The notes beneath the pieces are model-generated. The model had not been told where the DNA came from. It saw nothing but the letters and a program-made list of their open reading frames with translations, and ran no database searches. The translations under genes were made by a program, and so were the position numbers. From NCBI RefSeq assembly GCF_002846415.1, contig NZ_PJMX01000001.1:620001-684000 (forward strand): DNA of 64,000 bases, given 5' to 3'. Below are positions 17,662 to 26,891 of this stretch, piece after piece; positions within the stretch are counted from its first letter, which is position 1; each line of letters begins with the position of its first letter. Source of the stretch: Streptomyces sp. TLI_146 (GTDB lineage: Bacteria; Actinomycetota; Actinomycetes; Streptomycetales; Streptomycetaceae).

Positions 17662-18581
17662 ATGGATGTCCTCGCCGACGTGCTGTCCGCGACGAAAATC
17701 GGCGGCACCGTCACCGCCAGGGTGCACGCCTCCGGGCCATGGGGGATCGAGTTCCCCCACCTGCCCACTGCCACCTTCCACCACGTCACCCAAGGCACCT
17801 GCTGGCTGCGCCGCCCGGGCGCCGAACCACTCCCCCTGATGGCGGGCGATGTCGTCCTGCTCCCGGCCGGGACGGGCCACGCGATGGCCGGTGCCCCGAC
17901 GGGCCCGACGATCCGGTTCGACGACGTCACCCGGGGGCACCACGGCGGACCGGCCAGCCCCATCGACTTCCCCGGCCCCGGACCCCAGACCCGCGTCGTC
18001 TGCGGCGGCTAACCCACGCCTCCCACCCCCTGCTGGCGCTGCCGCCCGTGCTGCTGCTGCGCGCCGACCCCTCGGCGCGTCGGCACGACCTCACCGAGAC
18101 GCTGCGCATGATGACCGCCGAACTGGCGGACCCGGCACCGGGCTCTCAGACCATCACCGACCGGCTGGTCGACGTTTTGTTCGTCCACATCCTGCGCGAG
18201 TGGGCGGCACTGCGCGACACCTCGAACGACGACGGCGCCGCCTGGTGGACGGCCCTGCGCGACCCCGAAGTCGCCGCCGCGGTCTCCCTCATCCACGAGG
18301 AACCCGGCCGGGCATGGACCGTGGACAAGCTGGCCCGCGAGGTCGGCGTATCCCGAGCCACCCTGTCCCGCCGCTTCACCCGCCTCGTCGGCGAACCGCC
18401 ACTGGCATACCTCACACGCTGGCGCCTGGAGATCGCGGCACGAAGGCTCCGTGAGACCAACGACTCCGTCACCCGCATCGCCAACACGGTCGGCTACACC
18501 TCGGAATTCGCCTTCTCCCGCACCTTCACCCGGCACCGCGGCACCCCACCCACCCACTACCGGGCCACCCACCGCCCTTGA
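17662..18581 (+). pseudogene. AraC-family regulator with single-base frameshift
   Basis: The first frame (17662-18012) gives the cupin sensor half up to TRVVCGG and a TAA stop at 18010-18012. The next frame resumes directly as THASHPLLALPPVLLLRAD and ends with both DNA-binding helices (SRATLSRRFTRLVGEPPLAYL and TRIANTVGYTSEFAFSRTF) at 18581. Adding one base within the TAA (for example TAC ACC) restores one protein of about 306 residues similar to the regulator at 13676. It is either an assembly error or a recent loss. Divergent from the MBL gene. Confidence 0.8.
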
Positions 18582-18663
18582 CGATGGCGGGTGCGAGTTG
18601 CCGGTTCTCGTGTTGCGTGGAACGCTAAAAGCAGTATCCGAATGCCCGGATCGGAGGATTCCG

Positions 18664-19302
18664 ATGCGTCTCGGACCCTTGACCGGCCTGGTGGCCGTTG
18701 TTCTGATCGCCGTCGCTTTCGGTGTGGGTGGCGATACGCCGGACGTCGGTGATTCCGGGCCGCAGGTCAAAATGTTCTTCCAGGAGCACGACACACAGCA
18801 GGCGGTTTCCCTCTACCTGTTGGTCTTGGCGGGAGTCTTTCTGGTCTTCTTCGCCGGTAGCCTTCGGCACCACCTCGCCGAGTCCGACCAGCACGGCTGG
18901 CTGCCCCAGGTCGCCTTTGCCGGAGGGATATTGTCGGCCAGCGGTTTCTGGGTCGCATCGGGCGTGACGCTCGCGCTGATCGACGCAAGTGATGAGCAGA
19001 AAGTCAGCGGTCCGGCCCTCCAGGCCTTGAATGCCATCGGCACAGACCTCTTCATTCCCTTCGTCGCCGGAATCGGCGTCATGGTGCTCGCCGCCGGACT
19101 GGACACGGCGCGCAGCGGAACCCCCTTGCCGCGCTGGCTGGGCTGGGCCGGAATCGCCCTCGGCGTGCTGATGTGCATCCCCTGGGTCGGCTTCTTCGCC
19201 TTCCTCGTATCGGGGCTGTGGATCATCGTCGCCAGCGTGCTGCTCGCCCGGCGGCCGAATGTCCCGGACGCGACGAGGACCTCGAACACATCGGCCTCCT
19301 GA
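18664..19302 (+). CDS. Conserved integral membrane protein (DUF4386-like layout)
   Basis: Protein of 212 residues with about six hydrophobic segments. It opens MRLGPLTGLVAVVLIAVAFG, has FFQEHDTQQAVSLYLLVLAGVF and FIPFVAGIGVMVLAAGLDTA. The pattern of a long first loop with a conserved polar stretch and paired helices is like uncharacterised actinobacterial DUF4386-type proteins. ATG at 18664 is preceded by GGAGG. Alone on the strand; function unknown. Confidence 0.75.
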   Translation: MRLGPLTGLVAVVLIAVAFGVGGDTPDVGDSGPQVKMFFQEHDTQQAVSLYLLVLAGVFLVFFAGSLRHHLAESDQHGWLPQVAFAGGILSASGFWVASGVTLALIDASDEQKVSGPALQALNAIGTDLFIPFVAGIGVMVLAAGLDTARSGTPLPRWLGWAGIALGVLMCIPWVGFFAFLVSGLWIIVASVLLARRPNVPDATRTSNTSAS

Positions 19303-19339
19303 CACTCCAGTACCCCATCTGACACTCCAGTACCCCATC
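19300..19339. repeat. 20-bp perfect tandem duplication at a gene end
   Basis: The unit TGACACTCCAGTACCCCATC occurs twice without a gap (19300-19319, 19320-19339). The first TGA is the stop codon of the membrane-protein gene, so the duplication lies at its 3-prime boundary. It probably arose by slippage or unequal exchange; no role is evident. Confidence 0.9.
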
Positions 19340-19369
19340 CCCGGCCCCACCCGCGGACGTCAACCTGCC

Positions 19370-19394
19370 GCTCCCCTCCCCCATCCGGGGGAGC
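19370..19394 (+). terminator. Hairpin downstream of the membrane-protein gene
   Basis: GCTCCCC (19370-19376) pairs with GGGGAGC (19388-19394) around an 11-nt loop. It stands between the two plus-strand membrane-protein genes and lacks a U tract, as is common in Streptomyces. Confidence 0.45.
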
Positions 19395-19450
19395 AGAGGT
19401 GGGACTTGGGCAGGAGGTGGTGGTGCCAGGCCCTGCTGCACGATGGCGGC

Positions 19451-19945
19451 ATGACCGGAACTTCCAGGAGACAGCAGATCTCCGCACTTGCCGCGTGCGC
19501 CGGCGCGCTTGCCTACACCGTGAGCAAGGTCGACCTCGCGCGGGACGGTGAGTTGGGCATGCCCGGCTTCCCCGCCCCGCCGAAGGCCTACACCGAAGTC
19601 TCCGATGTCGCGGCCGCGCAGCTGGGCAACGCGGGCCTCGGTCTGTTGATGGCATTCGTCGCCCTGCTGCTCGTCCGTCCGCCGACCCTCCGCTCCGTCC
19701 GCTGGGCCGCACTCGCCGTTTCCTGGACGGGCATCGCGATGGTCTGGGCGGGCGTCATCGGTTTCGGCGCGCGGGCAGCGGGGGTGGCCCCAGGCTTGGG
19801 AGAGACACCACCCCACATGGCGACGGCGGTGGCGGCTCTGGCGGTGGGCGTGCTGTGGGTGGCGGGCTGGGCCGTGGCCGCGGTCGGTGCCGTACGGCCA
19901 CGCGACCGGAACCGTCACAACAGCACGCTCAGCACCCTCAGTTGA
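19451..19945 (+). CDS. Small membrane protein of unknown function
   Basis: Protein of 164 residues with about four hydrophobic segments, starting MTGTSRRQQISALAACAGALAY. A polar loop with DGELGMPGFPAPPKAYTEVS separates helix 1 from helix 2. I recognise no family motif. Codon use is like its neighbours, and the start follows a rather weak GGCGGC-type site. Convergent with the enoyl-CoA hydratase gene. Confidence 0.65.
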   Translation: MTGTSRRQQISALAACAGALAYTVSKVDLARDGELGMPGFPAPPKAYTEVSDVAAAQLGNAGLGLLMAFVALLLVRPPTLRSVRWAALAVSWTGIAMVWAGVIGFGARAAGVAPGLGETPPHMATAVAALAVGVLWVAGWAVAAVGAVRPRDRNRHNSTLSTLS

Positions 19946-19982
19946 GGCCCCCCGGGTGAATGCCGGCGGCCTCGTCCGGTTC

Positions 19983-20816
19983 CTATCCCGCCAGTCCCCG
20001 GAGCAGGCCCTCCAGATCGCGCTCGCCAGCGGGGGTCTGGGCACCATGGGCCAGTCCGCCTCGGATCAACCGCTCGGCCGCGGGGCGAACGAACTGGCCG
20101 GCCCAGGCGTCGTGTTCCCGCAGGAGACCCTCGGCCAGGTCCTCGGGGACAAGGGCGCCCTTGGCCGCCGCGATCACACCCTCGGGCAGCGCGGCGATGT
20201 TACGGGCGAGGCGATCGACGAGGTCGTCGAGCTCACCGGCGGGGACGGCCCGGTTGACCCAGCCGTAGCGCTCCGCGGTTTCGGCGTCGTACAAGTCGGC
20301 ACTCAGCACCACCTCCAGGGCGCGATTGCGGCCGACCCGGCCGGCGAGGTACTGCGTGCCTCCTCCACCGGGGACGATGCCCATGAGCGCCTCGATCTGG
20401 CCGATCCCGGCGCGCCCGATCGCCGCGAACGCCATGTCCGCGGCCGCGACGAACTCGGCCCCTCCGCCGCGCGCCGTCCCGGCAAGCTTGACGATGGTCA
20501 CCTGAGGCTGGTGCCGGAGCAACTCCCCCAGGGCCTGGAAGACGTTGACGCAGTCGGGAAGGTCGGCCGCGAGCTCGTCGAAGGCATCCGGCGTGTCCAC
20601 GAGCGTCATGTCGACATGGGCGATGAAGAACTCCGGGTTGGCGCTGTCGAACACGATCACCCGGACCGACTCGTCGTTCCTCAACGCGGTCAACAGGTGC
20701 CGCAGTTCGCTCATCAGGGCCACGTTCAGGACGTTCACGGGTGTGTTGTCGAGAGTGACGCGGACGATGCCGTCCTCGCGACTCACCCGCAGCGTCGCGT
20801 AGGCGTCGTGGTTCAT
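19983..20816 (-). CDS. Enoyl-CoA hydratase/isomerase family protein
   Basis: Crotonase-fold protein of 277 residues. The oxyanion-hole segment AHVDMTLV and the second site LAGTARGGGAEFVAAADMAFA are visible, followed by IVPGGGGTQYLAGRVGRNRALEVV with the Gly-rich CoA loop. Catalytic Glu residues of true hydratases are not obvious at both positions, so it may act as another crotonase. Start at 20816 chosen at MNHDAYATLRV. Divergent from an HxlR regulator with a strong dyad in between. Confidence 0.85.
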   Translation of the reverse strand: MNHDAYATLRVSREDGIVRVTLDNTPVNVLNVALMSELRHLLTALRNDESVRVIVFDSANPEFFIAHVDMTLVDTPDAFDELAADLPDCVNVFQALGELLRHQPQVTIVKLAGTARGGGAEFVAAADMAFAAIGRAGIGQIEALMGIVPGGGGTQYLAGRVGRNRALEVVLSADLYDAETAERYGWVNRAVPAGELDDLVDRLARNIAALPEGVIAAAKGALVPEDLAEGLLREHDAWAGQFVRPAAERLIRGGLAHGAQTPAGERDLEGLLRGLAG

Positions 20817-20838
20817 GGGGATCTCCGATCGGTACCTG

Positions 20839-20865
20839 GTATGCATCTAGGTTCCTGATGCATAC
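20839..20865. promoter_or_regulatory. Dyad operator between crotonase and HxlR genes
   Basis: GTATGCATC (20839-20847) and GATGCATAC (20857-20865) form a 9-bp perfect dyad with a 9-bp spacer in the 122-bp divergent gap, 22 bp from the crotonase ATG and 73 bp from the HxlR ATG. The AT-rich arms stand out in this GC-rich DNA. HxlR proteins bind as dimers to such divergent-gap dyads, so autoregulation plus control of the crotonase is likely. Confidence 0.7.
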
Positions 20866-20938
20866 TCACAGTGCGTTGGTGGGCGACCGGCGTCAATAAC
20901 GCACTTTCGGCATCGCAAGGATCACGGAGGATACCGAC

Positions 20939-21340
20939 ATGGCCATCTCTCGAACCGGTGCCGACACCGGTGCCGACACCGGCATCGGCACCGTCTACCG
21001 GGCCGACTGCCCCAGCCGCCCGATCCTCGACCAGATCGCGGACAAGTGGTCGATGATGGTGATGGCAGTCCTCGACAAACCCACTCGGTTCAACGAGATC
21101 AAGCGCCGCCTTGAGGGCGTGACCCAGCGGGTCTTGACCCAGACCCTGCGCCGCCTGGAACGCAACGGCATGATCGTGCGTCGCGTGCTGCCGACCTCGC
21201 CGGTCGGGGTCGAGTACTCCCTCACCCCACTCGGCGAATCCCTGCGGGAGCCCTTCGGCCGGTTGTACGACTGGACGGTCAACAACGCGGATGAGATCCG
21301 GGCGCACCAACTGGACTACGACCAACGCCTTCAGGGCTGA
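20939..21340 (+). CDS. HxlR-family transcriptional regulator
   Basis: Winged-helix protein of 133 residues. CPSRPILDQIADKWSMMVMAVL is the HxlR signature with the redox- or electrophile-sensing N-terminal Cys; RFNEIKRRLEGVTQRVLTQTLRRLERNGMI is the recognition helix region and YSLTPLGESL the wing. The N-terminus holds a small ADTGADTG duplication. The start follows CGGAGGATACCGAC. Presumably represses the divergent crotonase through the dyad. Confidence 0.9.
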   Translation: MAISRTGADTGADTGIGTVYRADCPSRPILDQIADKWSMMVMAVLDKPTRFNEIKRRLEGVTQRVLTQTLRRLERNGMIVRRVLPTSPVGVEYSLTPLGESLREPFGRLYDWTVNNADEIRAHQLDYDQRLQG

Positions 21341-21379
21341 GAACGCCCGACTCCGATCCCCCAGCTGCATCCAGTGGCG

Positions 21380-22422
21380 TCAACGCTCTTCAGTGCCGAA
21401 GCTTGCGAGCTTCGCCCGCAACTGCAGCACTGACTTCGTATAGATCTGGCTCACCCGGCTCTCGGTCACCCCCAGTACGTTCCCGATCTCAGCCAGCGTG
21501 AGCCCCTCGTAGTAGTACAGCGTCACGACAGTCTTCTCCCGCTCGGGCAGCGTATTGATGGCCTGCGCCAGGAACCGCCCCAGTTCGCGGTCCTCGCCGC
21601 CCTCCCCCCGGCGTACAGCAGACCCTCCAGCGCCGCCACGTTGGCCAGCGACAACTGGCTGAACACCTTGTGGAGTTCGTCCACCGCGATCCCGAGTTCA
21701 CCGGCGACCTCCGCCTCCGTCGGCGTCCGCCGCAACCGCGCCTCCAGCGTCGCGTACGCCTGCTCGACACTGCTCGCCTTCTGCCGCACGGACCGCGGGA
21801 GCCGGTCCAGCGCCCGCAGTTCGTCGAGCATCGCGCCCCGGATCCGGGTGATCGCGTACGTCTCGAACCTGACCTCGCGGTCGACGTCGTACTTCTCGAT
21901 CGCGTCGATGAGACCGAAGATCCCGGAGACGACGAAGTCCGCCTGCTCCACGTGCGACGGCAGACCGACGCTCACGCGCCCTGCCACGTACTTGACCAGC
22001 GGCGAATAGTGCAGGATCAGCTGCTCGCGCAGCCGCTCGTCCGCCGTCGCCTTGTACGCCCGCCACAGCTCGTCGAGCGTCGAGGAAGCGGGCGGCCGCC
22101 CGCTGCCGCCTACAGCCAGTGACGTCGACGACTGCACGCCGAGCGCGGTGGCGCCCAGCACCGCGGTCCGGGCCGTCTGCTGCTGTACGTAGGTCTGAGC
22201 GGTCGAGGTGACTGCCGCATCCACGGCAGCGTGGTCCGCAAGAGTCTCAGAAGTTGTCGCCTCATGCCGGAGCCGTTCCTTGAGCGAAGCCAGGGATGCT
22301 TCCGTTTCCGCCGGTGACACGGTCTGCGCCAGCGCCGTCTCGGTCGCGCGCAGCATGTCCGGGACCGGGGCATCCTCCGCCGGCTGAGGAGAATCAGATC
22401 GCTCCTGCTGCTGCTTCGTCAC
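21380..22422 (-). pseudogene. WhiG/FliA-type sigma factor paralogue, N-terminally extended and frameshifted
   Basis: Residues ~115-280 match WhiG-type sigma factors: [60 protein letters not shown] and [14 protein letters not shown]. After LLYAGG the frame breaks in a C6/G6 run at 21604-21609; one extra G gives [21 protein letters not shown], then [20 protein letters not shown] and the region 4 helix down to 21380. About 20 residues usual between regions 3 and 4 are absent. The first ~115 residues (Gln/Ala/Thr-rich) have no WhiG counterpart. ATGA-coupled to the sigma gene upstream. Confidence 0.75.
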
Positions 22423-22940
22423 TGGAGTTCTCCTCCCTCTCCGCCTCCGCCGAACAGACCCAACTGCTTGAGTTCGACCGCGAGCGGTCCGAGTTTCCGC
22501 CGTGCCTCGCTCCGGTGCTTGCGCACAGTCGACGCCTCGATCCCCAGCCTCTCGGCGATGTCGGCAGTGGACAAGTCGGCCAAGTAGGAGAGCACCATCA
22601 CCTCGCGCTGACTACCGGGGAGATCCGCGATCGCTGCGCATACCCGGAGGAAGCCTTCCTTCACATCCATGAGTTCGGCCGGGTCCGGGCCACGCCCCGG
22701 CCGCTCGATGTCGTCGACGAGAGCGGTGCCCGAGTGGCGCTCGCACAAGTCGAACGCTTTCCGTACCGCGGTCGTGGTGAGCCACGCACCCCAGCTCCGC
22801 ACCGGGGCGCCATCGGGGTCGTTCATACGGCACCAGCACGCGATGAATGCTTCTTGCACGGCGTCGTACGCCAAAGCGCGCTGGGCACCACACACCAGGG
22901 AGACTCTGGCGAGCAGCCGCGGAAACCACTCTCGGTACAC
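22419..22940 (-). CDS. ECF-like sigma-70 family RNA polymerase sigma factor
   Basis: Protein of 173 residues with region 2 ([15 protein letters not shown]) and a strong region 4 ([44 protein letters not shown]). A GTG start at 22940 is preceded by GAGGAGGAG; no ATG is available because a stop lies just upstream. It overlaps the WhiG-like gene by 4 bp. No anti-sigma factor with a zinc motif is adjacent; the small membrane protein upstream is the only partner candidate. Confidence 0.82.
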   Translation of the reverse strand: MYREWFPRLLARVSLVCGAQRALAYDAVQEAFIACWCRMNDPDGAPVRSWGAWLTTTAVRKAFDLCERHSGTALVDDIERPGRGPDPAELMDVKEGFLRVCAAIADLPGSQREVMVLSYLADLSTADIAERLGIEASTVRKHRSEARRKLGPLAVELKQLGLFGGGGEGGELQ

Positions 22941-22976
22941 CGCGTCGAACTCCTCCTCGGAAAAATGTCCGGAGAT

Positions 22977-23195
22977 TCAGTCCTGCTCGTTGTCGGGAAG
23001 CCGCACGGCCCACGAGACCCCGTCCTGGTCGGTGACCTCAACAGAACCTCCGCCACTGGAGAGTTGGTCCAGCACCACCCTCAGCGTTTCACGCCGGACC
23101 ACCTCGCGGACCCCATAGGCATAGGCACGTGCCGCGATCCCGGCCGCGGCGCCGGCACCGGTCGCCAGGCACGCCCATCCCCAGAGTGTGAGCAC
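22977..23195 (-). CDS. Small single-pass membrane protein preceding the sigma genes
   Basis: Protein of 72 residues: one N-terminal hydrophobic segment (LTLWGWACLATGAGAAAGIA) followed by a charged part, EVVRRETLRVVLDQLSSGGG and VEVTDQDGVSWAVRLPDNE. It ends 36 bp before the sigma GTG. I recognise no family. Co-transcription suggests a membrane tether or regulator of the sigma factor, which is inference. Confidence 0.6.
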   Translation of the reverse strand: MLTLWGWACLATGAGAAAGIAARAYAYGVREVVRRETLRVVLDQLSSGGGSVEVTDQDGVSWAVRLPDNEQD

Positions 23196-23352
23196 CGTGG
23201 TCTCCCCCTCTTCCGTCCCGCTCGTGTCGGGAACCTCCCGACACCGCGTAAGAGGGAAGCGGCCTCAAAACGCGTAGGCGGAGCGTCCGGGAAGCCCAGA
23301 AGCCATCCCATCGAGCGGCCATTCGCACACCCGTAAGACACTCAAGGCGCTG

Positions 23353-23371
23353 TGACCCGGGGCCTGGGTCA
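23353..23371 (-). terminator. Hairpin after the glutamate-importer operon
   Basis: TGACCC (23353-23358) and GGGTCA (23366-23371) form a 6-bp stem around GGGGCCT, 21 bp past the gluD stop on the minus strand. Short, no U tract, so only a moderate call. Confidence 0.4.
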
Positions 23372-23391
23372 TGCCGGGACGGGCGCGGCCG

Positions 23392-24324
23392 TCACTTGCC
23401 GGAGGTGCCGCCCGCTCCGCCGAGATCGTCATGGCTCGCGTGCTCGCCCGGTGTCGCCAACTGGTCGACGGCGTCCGCGGTGACCACCGCGCCGGTGGAC
23501 CTCTTGCCGCGCCTCAGCCTGCCTTCCAGCCAGCTCGCGAAAGACGTGAGCGCGAAGTTCAGTACGACGAAGACCACCGCGACGACGGTGAAGCTGGCAA
23601 TGGTGTTCGCACCGTAGTTCGCACTCATCGGGCGGACCGACGCCAGCAGCTCGGAGAAGCCAAGGAGCGCACCGCCCAGCGCGGTGTCCTTCACGATGAC
23701 CACCAGCTGACTGACGATCGCCGGCAGCATCGCGGTGACCGACTGCGGCAGCAGCACGTGGCGCATGACCTGGTTCTTGCGCATCCCGATCGCCTTGGCC
23801 GCGTCGGTCTGGCCCCGAGGGAGGGACACGATTCCCGCTCGTACGATCTCCGCGAGCACGGAGGCGTTGTAGAGGACGAGGCCGGTGACCACGGCGTACA
23901 GCGGCCGGGTGTCGGAACTGACATCGGTGTACTCGGAGTACGCCGCGTTCGCGAACAGCATCAGGATCAGCACCGGGATGGCACGGAAGAACTCCACGAC
24001 GGTGCCGGCCACACCCCGCACCCACCAGTGGTCCGAGAGCCGGGCGATGCCGAACAGCGCTCCGAGCGGCAGCGCGATGACCATGGCGAGCGAGGCGGCG
24101 ATCAGCGTGTTCTTGAGCCCCGGCAGGAGGTACGTCTGCCAGGCGCGGGAATCCGTGAAGAAGGGCCGCCACTTGACCCATTCGAGCTGGTTCTTGTCGG
24201 CGAGACTCCGGGCCACCCACCAGATCAGGGCGGCGAGGGCGATCAGGAACACCACCGTGAGCAGGACGTTGTGCCGTTTGGCACGCGGCCCCGGGGCGTC
24301 GTACAGGGGGGACGAGGATCTCAT
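23392..24324 (-). CDS. gluD: Glutamate-type amino acid ABC transporter permease GluD
   Basis: Membrane protein of 310 residues with His/Gln/Arg-type permease features: ALVLYNASVLAEIVRAGIVS, PRGQTDAAKAIGM and the EAA-like loop MRHVLLPQSVTAMLPAIVSQLV. The N-terminal ~40 residues and the C-terminal ~45 (KRSTGAVVTADAVDQLA and onward) are extra polar extensions, usual for actinobacterial GluD. It overlaps gluC by 4 bp. Second membrane subunit of the importer. Confidence 0.88.
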   Translation of the reverse strand: MRSSSPLYDAPGPRAKRHNVLLTVVFLIALAALIWWVARSLADKNQLEWVKWRPFFTDSRAWQTYLLPGLKNTLIAASLAMVIALPLGALFGIARLSDHWWVRGVAGTVVEFFRAIPVLILMLFANAAYSEYTDVSSDTRPLYAVVTGLVLYNASVLAEIVRAGIVSLPRGQTDAAKAIGMRKNQVMRHVLLPQSVTAMLPAIVSQLVVIVKDTALGGALLGFSELLASVRPMSANYGANTIASFTVVAVVFVVLNFALTSFASWLEGRLRRGKRSTGAVVTADAVDQLATPGEHASHDDLGGAGGTSGK

Positions 24325-24986
24325 CGCTTGACCGACACCTTCTTGGCCACCCAGCCGAGGAACAGTCCGGTCGGGAGGGTGAGGCAGATGAACCCGAACG
24401 CGAAGATGGCGGAAATGAGGATGAGCTGAGCCTCGTTCTCGATCATTTCCCGCATCAGCGCCGCAGCCTCGGCGACACCGATCGCGGCGGCCACCGTGGT
24501 GTTCTTGGTCAGGGCGATCAGCACGTTCGCCAGCGGGCCCACCACGGAACGGAAGGCCTGCGGAAGGACGATGAGCCGCAACACCTGGGGAAAGCTCAGG
24601 CCGATGGCACGCGCCGCCTCCATCTGGCCGACGGGCACCGTGTTGATGCCGGACCGCAGCGCCTCGCAGACGAACGACGAGGTGTAGGCGATCAGACCGA
24701 GCACGGCGAGCCGGAAGTTGATCGTCGTGAAGTCGTCGGCGCCGAGCGTGACGCCGAGCGTCTGGAACAGGCCCAGCGAGGTGAAGACGATGATCACGGT
24801 GAGGGGGATGTTCCGGACCACGTTGACGTAGGCGGTGCCGAAACCACGCATCAGGGGCACCGGGCTGACGCGCATGGCAGCCAGCATCGTTCCCCAGATC
24901 AGAGCGCCGACGGCGGAGTAGAAGGTGAGCTGCACCGTCACCCAGAAGGCTCCCAGCAGGTCGTAGCCCTCAAGAAAATCGAACAC
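24321..24986 (-). CDS. gluC: Glutamate-type amino acid ABC transporter permease GluC
   Basis: Permease of 221 residues. YVNVVRNIPLTVIIVFTSLG and the loop GQMEAARAIGLSFPQVLRLIVLPQAF are the family signatures. Five hydrophobic segments. ATGA overlap with gluD. First membrane subunit, length normal for GluC (about 225). Confidence 0.9.
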   Translation of the reverse strand: MFDFLEGYDLLGAFWVTVQLTFYSAVGALIWGTMLAAMRVSPVPLMRGFGTAYVNVVRNIPLTVIIVFTSLGLFQTLGVTLGADDFTTINFRLAVLGLIAYTSSFVCEALRSGINTVPVGQMEAARAIGLSFPQVLRLIVLPQAFRSVVGPLANVLIALTKNTTVAAAIGVAEAAALMREMIENEAQLILISAIFAFGFICLTLPTGLFLGWVAKKVSVKR

Positions 24987-25064
24987 GGTCTCCCGGCCTT
25001 CCGCGTGAGTGAAGGGCGAGGCGCGCCGCCGCGAGGGCGGCGCGCCGTCCGTGGGTCACCCGCT

Positions 25065-25898
25065 TCAGCTGACGACGACGCCGATCTTGGGGGCGGGCCC
25101 GCTCTGGAAGTTGGCCGGACCGAAGTTCTTCTGGACGGCCGCGGCCCAGGCGCCGTCCTTGACCATCTTCTCCAGGGCGGTGTTGATCTGCGCCTTGAGG
25201 TCGCTGCCCTTCTTGACGCCGATGCCGTAGTTCTCATTGCTCATCTTGAAGCCGCCGAGCTTGAACTTGCCCTTGAACTCGGGCTGCGCGGCATACCCCG
25301 CGAGGATCGAGTTGTCGGTGGTCAGGGCGTCGATGACCTTGTTCTCCAGCCCGGTCAGGCATTCCGAGTAGCCGCCGTACTCCTGCAGCTGAGCCTTCGG
25401 CGCGATCTTCGTCTTGACGTTCTGCGCCGAGGTCGAGCCGGTGACAGAACAGAGCTTCTTGTTGTTCAGGTCCTCGGGCTTCTTGATGGAGTCGTCGTCC
25501 GCCCGGATCAGGACGTCCTGGTGCGCAAGGAGGTAGGGGCCGGCGAAGTCGACCTTCTCCGCGCGCTTGGGGGTGATCGAGTACGAGGCGGCGATGAAGT
25601 CCACATCGCCACGCTGGAGCAGCGTCTCGCGGTCGGCGCTCTTGGCTTCCTTCCACACGATGTCGCCCGGCTCGTGGCCGAGCTCCTTGGCGACGTACGT
25701 GGCCACGTCGACGTCGAAGCCCGTGTACTTGCCGTCAGGGGTCTTCAGACCGATGCCCGGCTGGTCGAACTTGATCCCGATGGTGACCTTCTTGCCGCCC
25801 GAGCTCTTGTCGCCGCCGTCGTCCGAGCTGCAGCCTGCGGCGGTCAGGGACAGCACGAGCGCAGTGGCGGCCGCGACAGTGACCTTCTGAAACTTCAT
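25065..25898 (-). CDS. gluB: Glutamate-type amino acid ABC transporter substrate-binding lipoprotein GluB
   Basis: Lipoprotein of 277 residues with signal peptide and lipobox LTAAGC; the mature protein shows IGIKFDQPGIGLKTPDGKYTG, GFDVDVATYVAKELGH and FIAASYSITPKRAEKVDFAG, the classic bacterial extracellular solute-binding family 3. ATG at 25898 has AGGA at a suitable distance; an ATG at 25907 would sit against it. Substrate is probably glutamate or a similar amino acid, judged from gene order gluABCD. Confidence 0.9.
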   Translation of the reverse strand: MKFQKVTVAAATALVLSLTAAGCSSDDGGDKSSGGKKVTIGIKFDQPGIGLKTPDGKYTGFDVDVATYVAKELGHEPGDIVWKEAKSADRETLLQRGDVDFIAASYSITPKRAEKVDFAGPYLLAHQDVLIRADDDSIKKPEDLNNKKLCSVTGSTSAQNVKTKIAPKAQLQEYGGYSECLTGLENKVIDALTTDNSILAGYAAQPEFKGKFKLGGFKMSNENYGIGVKKGSDLKAQINTALEKMVKDGAWAAAVQKNFGPANFQSGPAPKIGVVVS

Positions 25899-25930
25899 GA
25901 TGATCATTCCTAGTGCTCAAGGGCCCGGGA

Positions 25931-26719
25931 TCAGTGGTGAAGGATCTTCGACAGGAAATCTTTGGCCCGCTCGCTGCTCGGGTTGCTGAAGAACTGAGTG
26001 GGCGTCGTCTCCTCCACGATGCGGCCATCCGCCATGAACACCACGCGGTTGGCGGCCGAACGAGCGAATCCCATCTCGTGGGTGACGACGACCATGGTCA
26101 TTCCGTCATGGGCGAGCTGCTGCATCACTTCCAGCACCTCGTTGATCATCTCGGGATCGAGCGCAGAGGTCGGCTCGTCGAAGAGCATGATCTTCGGATC
26201 CATGGCCAGCGCTCTGGCGATCGCGACGCGCTGCTGCTGGCCACCGGAGAGCTGCGCGGGGTACTTCTCCGCCTGGGAGGCGACACCCACCCGGTCGAGC
26301 AGTTGGCGCGCCCTCTCCTCGGCGGCCTTCGTGTCCTTCTTACGCACCTTGACCTGGCCGAGCGTCACGTTGTGCAGCACGGTCTTGTGCGCGAAGAGGT
26401 TGAAGGACTGGAAGACCATGCCCACATCGGCCCGCAGCGCGGCCAGCTCGCGGCCTTCGGCGGGCAGGGGTTTCCCATCGATGACGATCTCACCGGAGTC
26501 GATGGTCTCCAGGCGGTTGATGGCGCGGCACAGGGTGGACTTCCCGCCCCCGGACGGCCCGATGACCACGACCACCTCACCCCGGGCGATGGTCAGATCG
26601 ATGTCCTGGAGGACATGCAGGTCGCCGAAGTGTTTGTTGACGTTGCTCAGCACGACCAGATCGCCCGGGGGCGGGGCGGGGTTCTCCTTGATCACGGCTT
26701 CTCCGCTCATTGGCTTCAT
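25931..26719 (-). CDS. gluA: Glutamate-type amino acid ABC transporter ATP-binding protein GluA
   Basis: ATPase of about 262 residues: Walker [20 protein letters not shown]-loop [17 protein letters not shown], signature [16 protein letters not shown], Walker [15 protein letters not shown] and switch [16 protein letters not shown]. First gene of gluABCD, 32 bp ahead of gluB. The start is uncertain: ATGs at 26719 and 26710 are both possible and neither has a strong site; a GTG at 26746 is less likely. Confidence 0.92.
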   Translation of the reverse strand: MKPMSGEAVIKENPAPPPGDLVVLSNVNKHFGDLHVLQDIDLTIARGEVVVVIGPSGGGKSTLCRAINRLETIDSGEIVIDGKPLPAEGRELAALRADVGMVFQSFNLFAHKTVLHNVTLGQVKVRKKDTKAAEERARQLLDRVGVASQAEKYPAQLSGGQQQRVAIARALAMDPKIMLFDEPTSALDPEMINEVLEVMQQLAHDGMTMVVVTHEMGFARSAANRVVFMADGRIVEETTPTQFFSNPSSERAKDFLSKILHH

Positions 26720-26891
26720 GGTCCGTCTGCCAAAGGGAGGCCGCACGCCGAGAGGGGGGTTTTGCGGCTGTTCGGGACTGCCGGTTTGTTGCCTGGGAGC
26801 AGGGGACGGCCCTCACCGCACCGCGGGAAACCCCACAGGCCGTACCGAGTGGGAACCCGCACTGGCCGTCAACGGCCGACGGTCACACGGC

